Assembly (NCBI GenBank): GCA_946481465.1 | Contig: CAMLOC010000153.1 | Location: 1 to 7,614, forward strand | Length of the DNA: 7,614 bases | Source: an uncultured Shinella sp. | GTDB lineage: Bacteria > Pseudomonadota > Alphaproteobacteria > Rhizobiales > Rhizobiaceae | Direction: 5' to 3' | Shown here: piece after piece, positions 1 through 6,394 of the stretch | Numbering within the stretch: position 1 is the stretch's first letter | Layout: each line of letters begins with the position of its first letter | Notes under the pieces: generated by a model | What the model was told of the DNA's origin: nothing | What the model saw: the letters and a program-made list of their open reading frames with translations, nothing else | The model's database searches: none | Made by a program: the position numbers and the translations under genes

Positions 1-47
1 GCTCGCGGGGAGAGGATGCCGGCAGGCAGGTGAGGGGCGCCCGGCTT

Positions 48-833
48 CTACCACCCCAGCCAGACGCGCAGCGGATGGCCCGGATCGGCCATCAGGCGGA
101 TGGCGAGGGCGATGGAGGTCACCACCAGCAGCGGCTTGATGATCTTCGCGCCGATCCTCATCGCGACGCGGGAGCCGGCCTGCGCGCCGAGGAACTGGCC
201 GGCGCCCATGACGAGGCCGACCTTCCACAAGACGACGCCATAGGCGAGGAAGACGGCGAAGGCGCCGAGATTCGAGCCGAAATTCAGGAGCTTGGTATGC
301 GCCGTCGCCTTCAGCACGCCGAAGCCCGCCAGCGTCACGAAGGCCAGCATGAAGAACGAGCCGGTGCCGGGGCCGAACACGCCGTCGTAGAAGCCGATCG
401 CCGGCACGATGGTGGCGGTGAACAGGAAGACGCCCATGCGGCGGTGTTTGTCGACATCGCCGATATTCGGCTTCAGCCCGAAATAAAGCGCGATGGCGAC
501 GAGCAGGAACGGCAGGATCGCCTTCAGCACGTCGCCCGGCACGATGGTCGCGAGCAGGGCGCCGAAGACGCCGCCGAGCGCGGAGAGCGCCGCCATCGGC
601 AATTGCTCGGCAAGGCGCACATGGCCGGCGCGGGCATAGGCGAGCGTCGCCGAGCCGGAGCCGAAGAGCGATTGCAGCTTGTTCGTGCCGAGCGTTTCGA
701 GCGGCGGAATGCCGGCGATCAGCATGGCGGGGATGGTGATCATGCCGCCGCCGCCGGCGATGGAATCGATGAAGCCGGCAAGGAAGGCGGCGAGGAACAG
801 GAAGACGAGAATATGGAAGGCTATGTCGGCCAC
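48..833 (-). CDS. yfcA: TSUP-family (TauE/SafE) membrane transporter, YfcA-like
   Basis: Polytopic inner-membrane protein of 261 residues, close to the usual 260-270 for YfcA. Two related halves are visible. The first has GFIDSIAGGGG at residues 20-30 followed by TNKLQS at about 50-55. The second has GFYDGVFGPGTGSF at 147-160 followed by HTKLLNFGSN at about 179-188. This internal duplication with Gly-rich re-entrant signatures is typical of the TSUP family, whose members move sulfite, sulfoacetate, taurine-related or other small anions. The substrate here cannot be read from sequence. I prefer the GTG start at 833 because the protein then begins VADIAFHILVFLF, as family members do. An in-frame ATG at 917 would add 28 residues without an obvious domain. 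Neither start has a strong ribosome binding site. The gene is transcribed away from the cob operon. Family assignment is firm; the symbol rests on remembered similarity to E. coli YfcA. Confidence 0.88.
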   Translation of the reverse strand: MADIAFHILVFLFLAAFLAGFIDSIAGGGGMITIPAMLIAGIPPLETLGTNKLQSLFGSGSATLAYARAGHVRLAEQLPMAALSALGGVFGALLATIVPGDVLKAILPFLLVAIALYFGLKPNIGDVDKHRRMGVFLFTATIVPAIGFYDGVFGPGTGSFFMLAFVTLAGFGVLKATAHTKLLNFGSNLGAFAVFLAYGVVLWKVGLVMGAGQFLGAQAGSRVAMRIGAKIIKPLLVVTSIALAIRLMADPGHPLRVWLGW

Positions 834-951
834 GACGGGACTCGGGGGATGCGAGGAGAGGATTTTCGCCCCTTCTGTCAGACTGCGCGGCAAAAGCAAG
901 GCCCATGCCCGGCGCATGGCGCATCCGGCGCGGGCGATGCCGCAATCCGGT

Positions 952-980
952 TTGACCGGCCCTGCGCCCTCCGGTACTAA
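952..980 (+). promoter_or_regulatory. candidate sigma-70 promoter of the cob operon
   Basis: TTGACC (952-957) and TACTAA (975-980) are separated by exactly 17 bases. The -35 element is good (5 of 6 to TTGACA) but the -10 is weak. Transcription would start near 987, giving a leader of roughly 205 bases before cobE. The -35 overlaps the right arm of a perfect CCGGT/ACCGG inverted repeat (947-959) that could be an operator. This is inference from spacing only. Confidence 0.32.
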
Positions 981-985
981 GAAGC

Positions 986-1063
986 TTCACGCACTTGCGC
1001 CTGCGGAACTGCGTGAAACCAAACAGATGGAGCGTTTTCGCTTTTCCAGGAAAGGCGGGAACG
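986..1063. repeat. paired inverted repeats, probable rhizobial intergenic palindromic element
   Basis: Two hairpins lie back to back. The first has perfect arms TTCACGCA (986-993) and TGCGTGAA (1010-1017). The second has 15-base arms at 1033-1047 and 1049-1063 that pair throughout if G-T pairs are allowed. The linking bases (AAACAGATGGAGCG) and the arms resemble the dispersed intergenic palindromes common in Rhizobium and Ensifer genomes, whose cores contain GAGCGTTT-like arms. That resemblance is from memory. Only one copy is in this window, so repetitiveness cannot be shown here. If the candidate promoter at 952-980 is real, both hairpins lie in the cob transcript. Confidence 0.45.
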
Positions 1064-1192
1064 GTCTCGCGACGGTGCCCGCGCAGCGGGCCGAGCGGTG
1101 TCCGGTGCGGCTGACCCAGAGGGGCTTCATCCGGAACTGTCGGTGGACGGCAAGGCCGGGCGCTTTCGCGTGGAATTTTGCGAGAGACCGCC
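1064..1192 (+). other. GC-rich structured 5' leader upstream of cobE
   Basis: I see no gene here. A perfect six-base stem with a three-base loop (GCCCGC 1077-1082, GCGGGC 1086-1091) is followed by TCCGG (1101-1105) that can pair with CCGGA (1131-1135). Short stretches recall cobalamin riboswitch signatures: CCGGTGCG (1102-1109), CCGGAACTGT (1131-1140, compare CCGCAACTGT) and GCGAGAGACCGCC (1180-1192, compare the 3' end AGCCAGGAGACCTGCC). The strictly conserved elements are imperfect, so I do not call a riboswitch. GAGAG (1182-1186) lies six bases from the cobE ATG and can act as its ribosome binding site. Confidence 0.3.
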
Positions 1193-1669
1193 ATGCGCGC
1201 TGAGGCCCCACATCCCGACACCGGACGACGCCTGCTCGTCCTCGGCCTTGGCTGCGAGCGCGGCACGCCGCCCGCCGAACTCCTCGACCTTGCCCTTTCC
1301 GTCGTCCCGGATCGCGAAGGCGTCGCCGCCGTCGCGACGCTGGATGCGCGCGCGCGCGAGCCGGCCATGCATGCCGTCGCCCGGCATTTCGGCGCGCCGC
1401 TGGTGACCTTTGCCGCCGCCCGGCTGGAAGCCGAGACGCCGCGCCTTGCCAATCCCTCGGAGCGCGTCTTCGCCCTTACCGGCTGCCACGGCGTCGCCGA
1501 GGCGGCGGCGCTGGCGCAGGCGGGCGAGGGCGGCCGGCTCGTCGTCGAGAAGACCAGATCGGCCCACGCCACGGTCGCGATCGCCGAATCTTTCCAGTCG
1601 CTTGCGGCGCTTTCCTGTGAGGTCGATTCCGCGTCCTCGCATTCTGATTCAAGCCGGGAACCTGCCTGA
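1193..1669 (+). CDS. cobE: CobE, cobalamin biosynthesis protein (CbiG C-terminal domain family)
   Basis: A protein of 158 residues covering one CobE/CbiG C-terminal domain. Visible signatures are LVLGLGCERGTPPAEL (15-30), an ATLDARAREPAMHAVARHFG block (48-67), NPSE (87-90) and TGCHGVAEAAAL (96-107), then LVVEKTRSAHATVAIA (116-131). CobE is required in the aerobic pathway around the precorrin-5/6 stage, but its exact catalytic role is not settled. The N-terminal half of CbiG, the anaerobic lactone-opening enzyme, is absent, as expected for an aerobic pathway. Residues 132-158 form a Ser-rich tail outside the domain. The ATG at 1193 has GAGAG six bases upstream. A TTG at 1178 would add five residues. 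The gene is first in the operon, and its TGA overlaps the cobA ATG by one base (TGATG), suggesting coupled translation. Confidence 0.87.
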   Translation: MRAEAPHPDTGRRLLVLGLGCERGTPPAELLDLALSVVPDREGVAAVATLDARAREPAMHAVARHFGAPLVTFAAARLEAETPRLANPSERVFALTGCHGVAEAAALAQAGEGGRLVVEKTRSAHATVAIAESFQSLAALSCEVDSASSHSDSSREPA

Positions 1670-2511
1670 TGCAAACCCTGTTCACCGCCCTCCCATCCCT
1701 TCAGAAGGGCAGCGTCTGGCTCGTCGGCGCCGGCCCGGGCGATCCCGGCCTCCTGACGCTGCACGCCGCCAATGCGCTCCAGCAGGCGGATGTCATCGTG
1801 CATGACGCGCTGGTCAATGCCGAGTGCCTGTCGCTCGCCCGGCCGGGCGCGGTGCTGGAATTTGCCGGCAAGCGCGGCGGCAAGCCTTCGCACAAGCAGC
1901 GCGACATCTCGCTGCGGCTCGTGGAACTGGCGCGCGCGGGCAACCGCGTGCTGCGGCTGAAGGGCGGCGATCCCTTCGTCTTCGGCCGCGGCGGCGAGGA
2001 GGCGCTGACCCTCATCGAGCACGGCATCCCCTTCCGCATCGTGCCGGGCATCACGGCCGGCATCGGCGGCCTTGCCTATGCCGGCATCCCGGTGACGCAT
2101 CGCGAGGTCAACCACGCCGTCACCTTCCTCACCGGCCACGATTCCTCCGGCCTCGTGCCCGACCGCATCAACTGGGAAGGCATCGCCAAGGGCTCGCCCG
2201 TCATCGTCATGTACATGGCGATGAAGCATATCGGCCAGATCGCCGCCAACCTCATCGCCGGCGGCCGGGCGCCGGATGAGCCCGTCGCCTTCGTTTGCAA
2301 TGCCGCGACCGCCGAACAGCAGGTGCTGGAGACGACGCTCGCCCGCGCGGAGGCGGACGTCACGGCCGCCGGCCTCGAACCGCCGGCCGTCGTCGTCGTC
2401 GGCGAGGTCGTGCGCCTGCGCGCCTCGCTCGATTGGCTCGGCGCGCTGACGCAGGGGCGCGCGCTGGCGCCCGATCCCTTCGGCGCGCGCGAACTGAAGG
2501 ACCCGGCATGA
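1669..2511 (+). CDS. cobA: uroporphyrinogen-III C-methyltransferase (SUMT)
   Basis: A SAM-dependent enzyme that methylates uroporphyrinogen III at C2 and C7 to give precorrin-2, the branch point leading from haem towards cobalamin and sirohaem. It is cytoplasmic. The 280 residues match the single-domain SUMT length. Seen in order: VGAGPGDPGLLT (19-30), LKGGDPFVFGRGGEE (97-111, the SAM-binding signature), VPGITAGIGG (125-134), PVTHREVNHAVTFLTGH (141-157) and the C-terminal PPAVVVVGEVV (238-248). There is no fused CysG dehydrogenase/ferrochelatase domain or HemD domain, so this is the cobalamin-type enzyme rather than a CysG fusion. The start overlaps the cobE stop, with GGGAA (1656-1660) as a weak ribosome binding site. 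The stop overlaps the cobB start by four bases (ATGA). Confidence 0.97.
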   Translation: MQTLFTALPSLQKGSVWLVGAGPGDPGLLTLHAANALQQADVIVHDALVNAECLSLARPGAVLEFAGKRGGKPSHKQRDISLRLVELARAGNRVLRLKGGDPFVFGRGGEEALTLIEHGIPFRIVPGITAGIGGLAYAGIPVTHREVNHAVTFLTGHDSSGLVPDRINWEGIAKGSPVIVMYMAMKHIGQIAANLIAGGRAPDEPVAFVCNAATAEQQVLETTLARAEADVTAAGLEPPAVVVVGEVVRLRASLDWLGALTQGRALAPDPFGARELKDPA

Positions 2512-3812
2512 GCGGACTGCTCATCGCCGCGCCCGCGTCCGGCTCCGGCAAGACGACGGTGACGCTGGGGCTGGCGCGCGCGCTTGCCGATGCCGGCCTC
2601 GGCCTCGTTTCCGGCAAGGCGGGGCCGGACTATATCGATCCGGCCTTCCATGCCGCCGCCAGCCGCAGGGCCTGCCTCAACTACGATCCCTGGGCGATGC
2701 GCCCGGACCTCATCCGCGCCAATGCCGCTAAGCAGGCCGGTGGGGGGGAATTCCTGCTGGTCGAGGCGATGATGGGCCTGTTCGACGCCGCCGCCGACGG
2801 CACCGGCGCGCCGGCCGACCTTGCCGCGACACTTGGCCTGCCCGTCGTGCTGGTCGTCGATTGCAGCCGCATGTCCCAGTCCGTCGCGGCGATGGTGAAG
2901 GGCTACCGGGATTATCGCAGCGATATCCGCGTCGCCGGCGTCATCCTCAACAAGATCGGCAGCGCCCGGCACGAGGCCATGCTGCGCGGCGCGCTGGAGG
3001 CGAGCGGCATCGAGATCTTCGGCATGCTGAGGAGCGATCCACTGCTCGCCCTGCCGGAACGGCATCTCGGCCTCGTGCAGGCCGGCGAGCACGGCACGCT
3101 GGAAAGCTTCGTCGTCCACGCGGCGGCCGTGGTGCGGCGGTGCTGCGATCTCGACCGCCTGGTCGCCATTGCGGGGCGGGGGCGAGTGCAGCCGCAGGGC
3201 GCCGTGCCGTGCCTGCCGCCGCTCGGCCAGCGCATCGCAATTGCCCGCGACGTCGCCTTCGCCTTCAGCTACGAGCATATCCTGATGGGCTGGCGCATGG
3301 CGGGGGCGAGCCTCTCCTTCTTCTCGCCGCTGGCCGACGAGGCGCCCGCGGCCGATGCCGACGCCGTCTACCTGCCCGGCGGTTATCCGGAACTGCACGG
3401 GGCCGCTCTTGCCAATGCCGGTACCTTCCGTCTAGGCATGCAGGACGCGGCGCGCCGGGGGGCGCGCCTCTATGGCGAATGCGGGGGGTACATGGCATTG
3501 GGGGAAGCGCTGGTCGCGGCGGATGGGTCCCGCCATGCAATGCTCGGCCTCTTGCCGCTCGTCACCAGCTTTGCCGAGCGCCGCCGCCATCTCGGCTACC
3601 GCCGCGTGACGCCGCTTGCCGGCTCGGGGTTCTCGGCGCCGATGACCGCCCACGAATTCCACTATTCCACCGTCGTCAGCGAGGGCGCCGCGGATCGTCT
3701 CTTCGCTGTCACGGACGCGATCGGCGAGGACCTCGGTGAGGCGGGCCTGCGCCGCGGCGCCGTCAGCGGCTCCTATATGCACCTCATCGACCTTGCGCCG
3801 GAGGCGGCATGA
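2508..3812 (+). CDS. cobB: hydrogenobyrinic acid a,c-diamide synthase (glutamine-hydrolysing)
   Basis: Amidates the a and c carboxyls of hydrogenobyrinic acid using glutamine and ATP, before cobalt insertion by CobNST. The 434 residues equal the length I recall for the Pseudomonas denitrificans enzyme. The N-terminal DTBS-like ATPase domain starts with the P-loop APASGSGKTT (8-17). KAGPDYIDPAFH (37-48) and VEAMMGLFDAA (85-95) are typical of the CobB/CbiA group. The C-terminal half is a class I glutamine amidotransferase-like domain with YLPGGYPE (288-295), the nucleophile Cys325 in YGECGGYM (322-329), HEFHYS (382-387) and His425 in GSYMHLID (421-428). An AAGGA ribosome binding site lies six bases before the ATG. 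Two G runs (seven at 2742-2748, six at 3483-3488) use GGG codons where neighbours prefer GGC, but the frame is intact. Confidence 0.96.
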   Translation: MSGLLIAAPASGSGKTTVTLGLARALADAGLGLVSGKAGPDYIDPAFHAAASRRACLNYDPWAMRPDLIRANAAKQAGGGEFLLVEAMMGLFDAAADGTGAPADLAATLGLPVVLVVDCSRMSQSVAAMVKGYRDYRSDIRVAGVILNKIGSARHEAMLRGALEASGIEIFGMLRSDPLLALPERHLGLVQAGEHGTLESFVVHAAAVVRRCCDLDRLVAIAGRGRVQPQGAVPCLPPLGQRIAIARDVAFAFSYEHILMGWRMAGASLSFFSPLADEAPAADADAVYLPGGYPELHGAALANAGTFRLGMQDAARRGARLYGECGGYMALGEALVAADGSRHAMLGLLPLVTSFAERRRHLGYRRVTPLAGSGFSAPMTAHEFHYSTVVSEGAADRLFAVTDAIGEDLGEAGLRRGAVSGSYMHLIDLAPEAA

Positions 3813-4822
3813 CCGCGCCGCGCATCGTCCATGGCGGCGGTATCGCCGCGGCCGCCCGGCGCTTCGGCGGCCGGCCGGAGGACTGGCTGGACCTTTCCAC
3901 CGGCATCAATCCCATTCCTGCGGCGCTGCCCGACGTGGACGCCGCCGCCTGGCACCGCCTGCCGGACCGGCACCGCCAGGACGCCGCGCGCGCCGCCGCC
4001 GCCCGCTACTACGGCACGTCGGGCGCCTTGCCCTTTCCCGTTCCCGGAACGCAGGCCGTCATCCAGCTCCTGCCACGTCTGGTCGCTCTCGGCCGCCGCG
4101 CTGCCGTCGTCTCGCCGACCTATGGCGAATATGCCCGCGTGCTGGAAAATGCCGGCGTGGCGGTGGATCGCATAGCCGGGCTCGATGCCGTAGGCGCGGC
4201 CCATGGCCTGGTCGTCGTGGTCAATCCGAACAATCCGGACGGCCGGCTGTTCTCGCGTGAAGCGCTGCTCGATCTTCACCGGCGCGTTGCCGGCAGCGGC
4301 GGCCTTCTCGTCGTCGACGAGGCCTTCGGCGACATGCGCCCGGACGCTGCCGTCGCGCCGCTGGCCGGCGACGACATGCCGGGGCTCGTCGTCTTCCGTT
4401 CCTTCGGCAAGTTCTTCGGCCTCGCCGGCCTGCGCCTCGGCTTCGTCATCGGCGAGACATCGCTCATCGACCGTATCGAGGACGGGCTCGGCCCCTGGGC
4501 CGTGTCGGGCCCGGCGCTCACCATCGCCGCCGGCCTGATGTCCTCCGACACCGCTGCCATCCGCCGGTCGATCGAGGCGCGCAAGGCCGCGCTCGACGCG
4601 GTGCTTGCCGGCGCGGGCCTTGCCGTCGTCGGCGGCACCGGCCTGTTCTCGCTGGTCGACCATGCGGATGCGGCCGGCCTCCAGGAAGGGCTCTGCCGCC
4701 ACCACGTCCTCGTCCGGCCCTTCGACTACGATGCACGCTGGCTGCGCTTCGGGCTTGCGCCGGACGCTGCCTCGGACGCGCGGCTGGCGGCGGCGCTGGC
4801 CGCTGTGATGGCCGGGCGATGA
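3809..4822 (+). CDS. cobC: CobC, PLP-dependent L-threonine-O-3-phosphate decarboxylase
   Basis: A fold-type I PLP enzyme of 337 residues, equivalent to Salmonella CobD. It is expected to decarboxylate L-threonine phosphate to (R)-1-amino-2-propanol phosphate, the linker joining the corrin ring to the nucleotide loop. Visible motifs are the N-terminal LSTGINPIP (29-37), VVSPTYGEY (100-108), NPNNPDGRLF (139-148), VVDEAFGDM (168-176), the PLP lysine Lys201 in SFGKFFGLAGLRLGF (198-212) and RFGLAP (313-318) with the substrate-carboxylate arginine near 313. Naming is confusing: in this aerobic-pathway nomenclature CobC is the decarboxylase, whereas Salmonella CobC is a phosphatase. A strong GGAGG (3800-3804) precedes the start inside the cobB end. 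Both ends overlap neighbours by ATGA. Confidence 0.94.
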   Translation: MTAPRIVHGGGIAAAARRFGGRPEDWLDLSTGINPIPAALPDVDAAAWHRLPDRHRQDAARAAAARYYGTSGALPFPVPGTQAVIQLLPRLVALGRRAAVVSPTYGEYARVLENAGVAVDRIAGLDAVGAAHGLVVVVNPNNPDGRLFSREALLDLHRRVAGSGGLLVVDEAFGDMRPDAAVAPLAGDDMPGLVVFRSFGKFFGLAGLRLGFVIGETSLIDRIEDGLGPWAVSGPALTIAAGLMSSDTAAIRRSIEARKAALDAVLAGAGLAVVGGTGLFSLVDHADAAGLQEGLCRHHVLVRPFDYDARWLRFGLAPDAASDARLAAALAAVMAGR

Positions 4823-5799
4823 GCGGGACGCTTCTCCTCCTCTTCCTGGCCTTGCTGCTCGATCGCCTCGTCGGCGATCCGGACGGGCTATGGCGGCGCG
4901 TGCCGCATCCGGTCGTGCTGTTCGGCCGGGCAATCGGGCTGACGGACAGGCTCTTCAACGGCAAGCGCCTCTCGGCCGAAACGAAGCGCTTCAACGGCGC
5001 CGCCGGCATCGCCGTACTGCTCGCCGCCAGCGCGCTGTCCGGCCTTGTCCTGCACCGGCTCCTCGCGCCTCTCGGGATCGTCGGCGACCTTGTCGAGATC
5101 GTGTTCGTCGCGGTCCTCCTTGCGCAGAAAAGCCTTTACGACCATGTGCGCGCCGTCTCCATGGGGCTGCGGCGCGGTGGCCTTGCGGGCGGGCGGGAGG
5201 CCGTGTCGATGATCGTCGGGCGCGATCCGGCGACGCTCGACGAGCCGGCCATCTGCCGCGCCGGCATCGAGAGTCTTGCCGAGAATTTTTCCGACGGCGT
5301 GGTGGCGCCCGCGCTCTGGTACGCGCTCCTCGGCCTGCCGGGCCTCTTCGCCTACAAGATGCTGAACACGGCCGATTCGATGATCGGCCACAAGAATATG
5401 AAAGATCTCGATTTCGGCCGGGCCTCCGCCCGGCTGGACGATCTTGCCAACTGGCCCGCCGCGCGGCTCTCCATCCTCTTCCTCGCCGCCGGCGCATGGG
5501 CGGTGAAGGGCAGGGCGGCGGCGCGCCTTGCCATCGGCACGGCGCTGCGCGATGCGGGCCTTCACCGCTCGCCCAATTCCGGCTGGCCGGAAGCGGCGAT
5601 GGCCGGCGCGCTCGGCATCGGCCTTGCCGGTCCGCGCATCTACGGCGGCACGCGCGTCGACGAGCCGATGATGAACGCCAGCGGGCGCACCGTCGCGACG
5701 GTCGCGGATATCGATCTGTCCTTGCGGATATTCTCTGCCGCCTGCGCTGCACTTGCCGCCGCTGTATTGCTGGCAGCGCTTCTTGCCGCTTTGCTGTGA
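4819..5799 (+). CDS. cobD: adenosylcobinamide-phosphate synthase (CbiB family)
   Basis: Integral membrane enzyme that joins the aminopropanol (phosphate) arm to adenosylcobyric acid, making adenosylcobinamide (phosphate), and so uses the product of the preceding gene. The 326 residues fit the family. Motifs in order: LLLDRLVGDPDGLWRRVPHP (12-31), IVGRDPATLDE (132-142), ESLAENFSDGVVAP (151-164), YKMLNTADSMIGHKN (179-193) and HRSPNSGWPEAAMAGALG (249-266), all characteristic of CbiB/CobD. Hydrophobic segments are near 2-14, 60-78, 88-104, 163-180, 215-229 and 303-326. The start overlaps the cobC stop (ATGA). The upstream ribosome binding site is poor, so translation probably depends on coupling. 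It is the last gene of the operon; a 151-base non-coding stretch follows. Confidence 0.96.
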   Translation: MSGTLLLLFLALLLDRLVGDPDGLWRRVPHPVVLFGRAIGLTDRLFNGKRLSAETKRFNGAAGIAVLLAASALSGLVLHRLLAPLGIVGDLVEIVFVAVLLAQKSLYDHVRAVSMGLRRGGLAGGREAVSMIVGRDPATLDEPAICRAGIESLAENFSDGVVAPALWYALLGLPGLFAYKMLNTADSMIGHKNMKDLDFGRASARLDDLANWPAARLSILFLAAGAWAVKGRAAARLAIGTALRDAGLHRSPNSGWPEAAMAGALGIGLAGPRIYGGTRVDEPMMNASGRTVATVADIDLSLRIFSAACAALAAAVLLAALLAALL

Positions 5800-5810
5800 T
5801 CGGGCGGCGC

Positions 5811-5833
5811 GGCGTTCGATAAAATTTTACGCC
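5811..5833 (+). terminator. weak candidate terminator after cobD
   Basis: GGCGT (5811-5815) can pair with ACGCC (5829-5833) around a loop containing the palindrome AAAATTTT. T-rich sequence follows (TTAACTTCGTTTTCTTT) but without an uninterrupted U tract. It is placed 11 bases after the cobD stop. The stem is short, so this is only a suggestion. Confidence 0.25.
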
Positions 5834-5867
5834 TTAACTTCGTTTTCTTTCGCTGTTCCCGACAATA

Positions 5868-5892
5868 TTGCGCAAGGCTGAAACGTCTATAT
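5868..5892 (+). promoter_or_regulatory. candidate promoter of the L,D-transpeptidase gene with a TTGCGCAA palindrome
   Basis: CTATAT (5887-5892) matches the -10 sequence usual in rhizobial housekeeping promoters. No good -35 is found 17 bases upstream. Instead the perfect eight-base palindrome TTGCGCAA occupies 5868-5875, centred 18 bases before the putative -10. It could be a poor -35 (TTGCGC) or a protein site. The same palindrome occurs at 7337-7344 upstream of acpXL. Transcription would start near 5899. Confidence 0.35.
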
Positions 5893-5895
5893 CCT

Positions 5896-5940
5896 GTCTC
5901 TCCGTGAGACATGGCGCCAAAGCCATCCGCAATCGAATAG
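5896..5940 (+). other. leader with tandem small hairpins and a nine-codon upstream ORF
   Basis: Just before the transpeptidase gene, GTCTC (5896-5900) can pair with GAGAC (5906-5910), followed directly by ATGGC (5911-5915) with GCCAT (5922-5926). An ATG at 5911 opens a nine-codon frame (MAPKPSAIE) ending with TAG at 5938-5940, immediately before the AGGGGAAG ribosome binding site of the main gene. A leader peptide is possible, but no strong ribosome binding site precedes it and chance is a fair explanation. Confidence 0.22.
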
Positions 5941-5950
5941 AGGGGAAGTC

Positions 5951-6379
5951 ATGCGCATCTTGTTTGCGACCGCAGTCGCATTCCTTCTTGTATTGTTCCA
6001 GACCCAGACCGCCCTGTCTGCCAATCTCGTCGCCCGGATCAGCCTTTCTTCGCAGACCATGGTCGTTACTCAGAACGGCGCGGTGAAGTATCGCTGGCGC
6101 GTGTCGACCGGCCGCAAGGGCTACGGCACGCCGACGGGGGCATGGTCGGCGAAATGGGCCTCGCGCAACCACCGCTCGCGCAAGTACAACAATGCGCCGA
6201 TGCCCTTTGCGATCTTCTTCAAGGGCGGATATGCGGTGCATGCGACCTACGAGACGAAGCGCCTCGGCCGTCCGGCCTCGCACGGCTGCGTGCGTCTCCA
6301 TCCCGAGAATGCGGCGACCTTCTTCCAGATGGCCAACCGCAGCGGGTTGTCAAACACGCGCATCGTCATCACGCGCTGA
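5951..6379 (+). CDS. small exported L,D-transpeptidase (YkuD domain)
   Basis: A 142-residue periplasmic enzyme. Residues 1-24 form a signal peptide with a hydrophobic core (ILFATAVAFLLVLF) and a likely cleavage site after ALSA (21-24). The rest is a minimal YkuD (ErfK/YbiS) domain: the fold entry ARISLSSQTMVVTQNG (28-43), the GYGTPTGAW strand (57-65), His97 in YAVHATY (94-100), and the catalytic SHGCVRLH (110-117) with Cys113. Such enzymes make 3-3 cross-links between meso-diaminopimelate residues. In some Rhizobiales, relatives also attach outer-membrane proteins to peptidoglycan, so either role is possible. No LysM or peptidoglycan-binding domain is present. AGGGGAAG three bases upstream of the ATG is a strong ribosome binding site. 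It appears monocistronic, with its own promoter region, and converges on fnrN. Confidence 0.93.
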   Translation: MRILFATAVAFLLVLFQTQTALSANLVARISLSSQTMVVTQNGAVKYRWRVSTGRKGYGTPTGAWSAKWASRNHRSRKYNNAPMPFAIFFKGGYAVHATYETKRLGRPASHGCVRLHPENAATFFQMANRSGLSNTRIVITR

Positions 6380-6394
6380 GGCTTTCGGCTCAGT
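6375..6394. terminator. small symmetric hairpin at the transpeptidase/fnrN convergence
   Basis: CTGAG (6376-6380) pairs with CTCAG (6389-6393) across the 10-base gap between the two convergent stops; a flanking G-T pair extends it. It includes the stop codons of both genes. It has no T tract on either side, so termination would be weak or factor-dependent. No other terminator is seen between the two genes. Confidence 0.28.

Noticed and set aside
35..42. GGGCGCCC palindrome after the transporter gene as a terminator
   Set aside because: No loop-forming stem of useful length and no T tract on the minus strand.
30..980. Long open frame on the plus strand (316 codons) opposite the transporter gene
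   Set aside because: Its translation is rich in Arg, Glu, Asp and Gly with no domain, and it is antisense to a clear TSUP membrane protein. Long antisense frames are common in high-GC DNA.
1098..1192. Possible coding remnant in the cobE leader (frame starting at GTG 1098)
   Set aside because: The frame runs into cobE out of phase, has no ribosome binding site, and its product is not recognisable. Codon bias is not convincing.
1057..1192. Canonical cobalamin riboswitch
   Set aside because: Only fragments resemble the consensus. The GGGAA and CCGGTGC elements are too far apart and the GCCACTG-type box and full AGCCAGGAGACC end are absent. Kept only as a low-confidence finding to be tested with RF00174.
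2076..3398. Minus-strand open frame of 440 codons over cobA and cobB
   Set aside because: Antisense to two enzymes with complete motifs; the composition is low-complexity Ala/Arg/Gly and no family is recognisable.
3773..4933. Minus-strand open frame of 386 codons over cobC
   Set aside because: A shadow of the cobC reading frame with no start signals or domains, spanning the junctions of three real genes.
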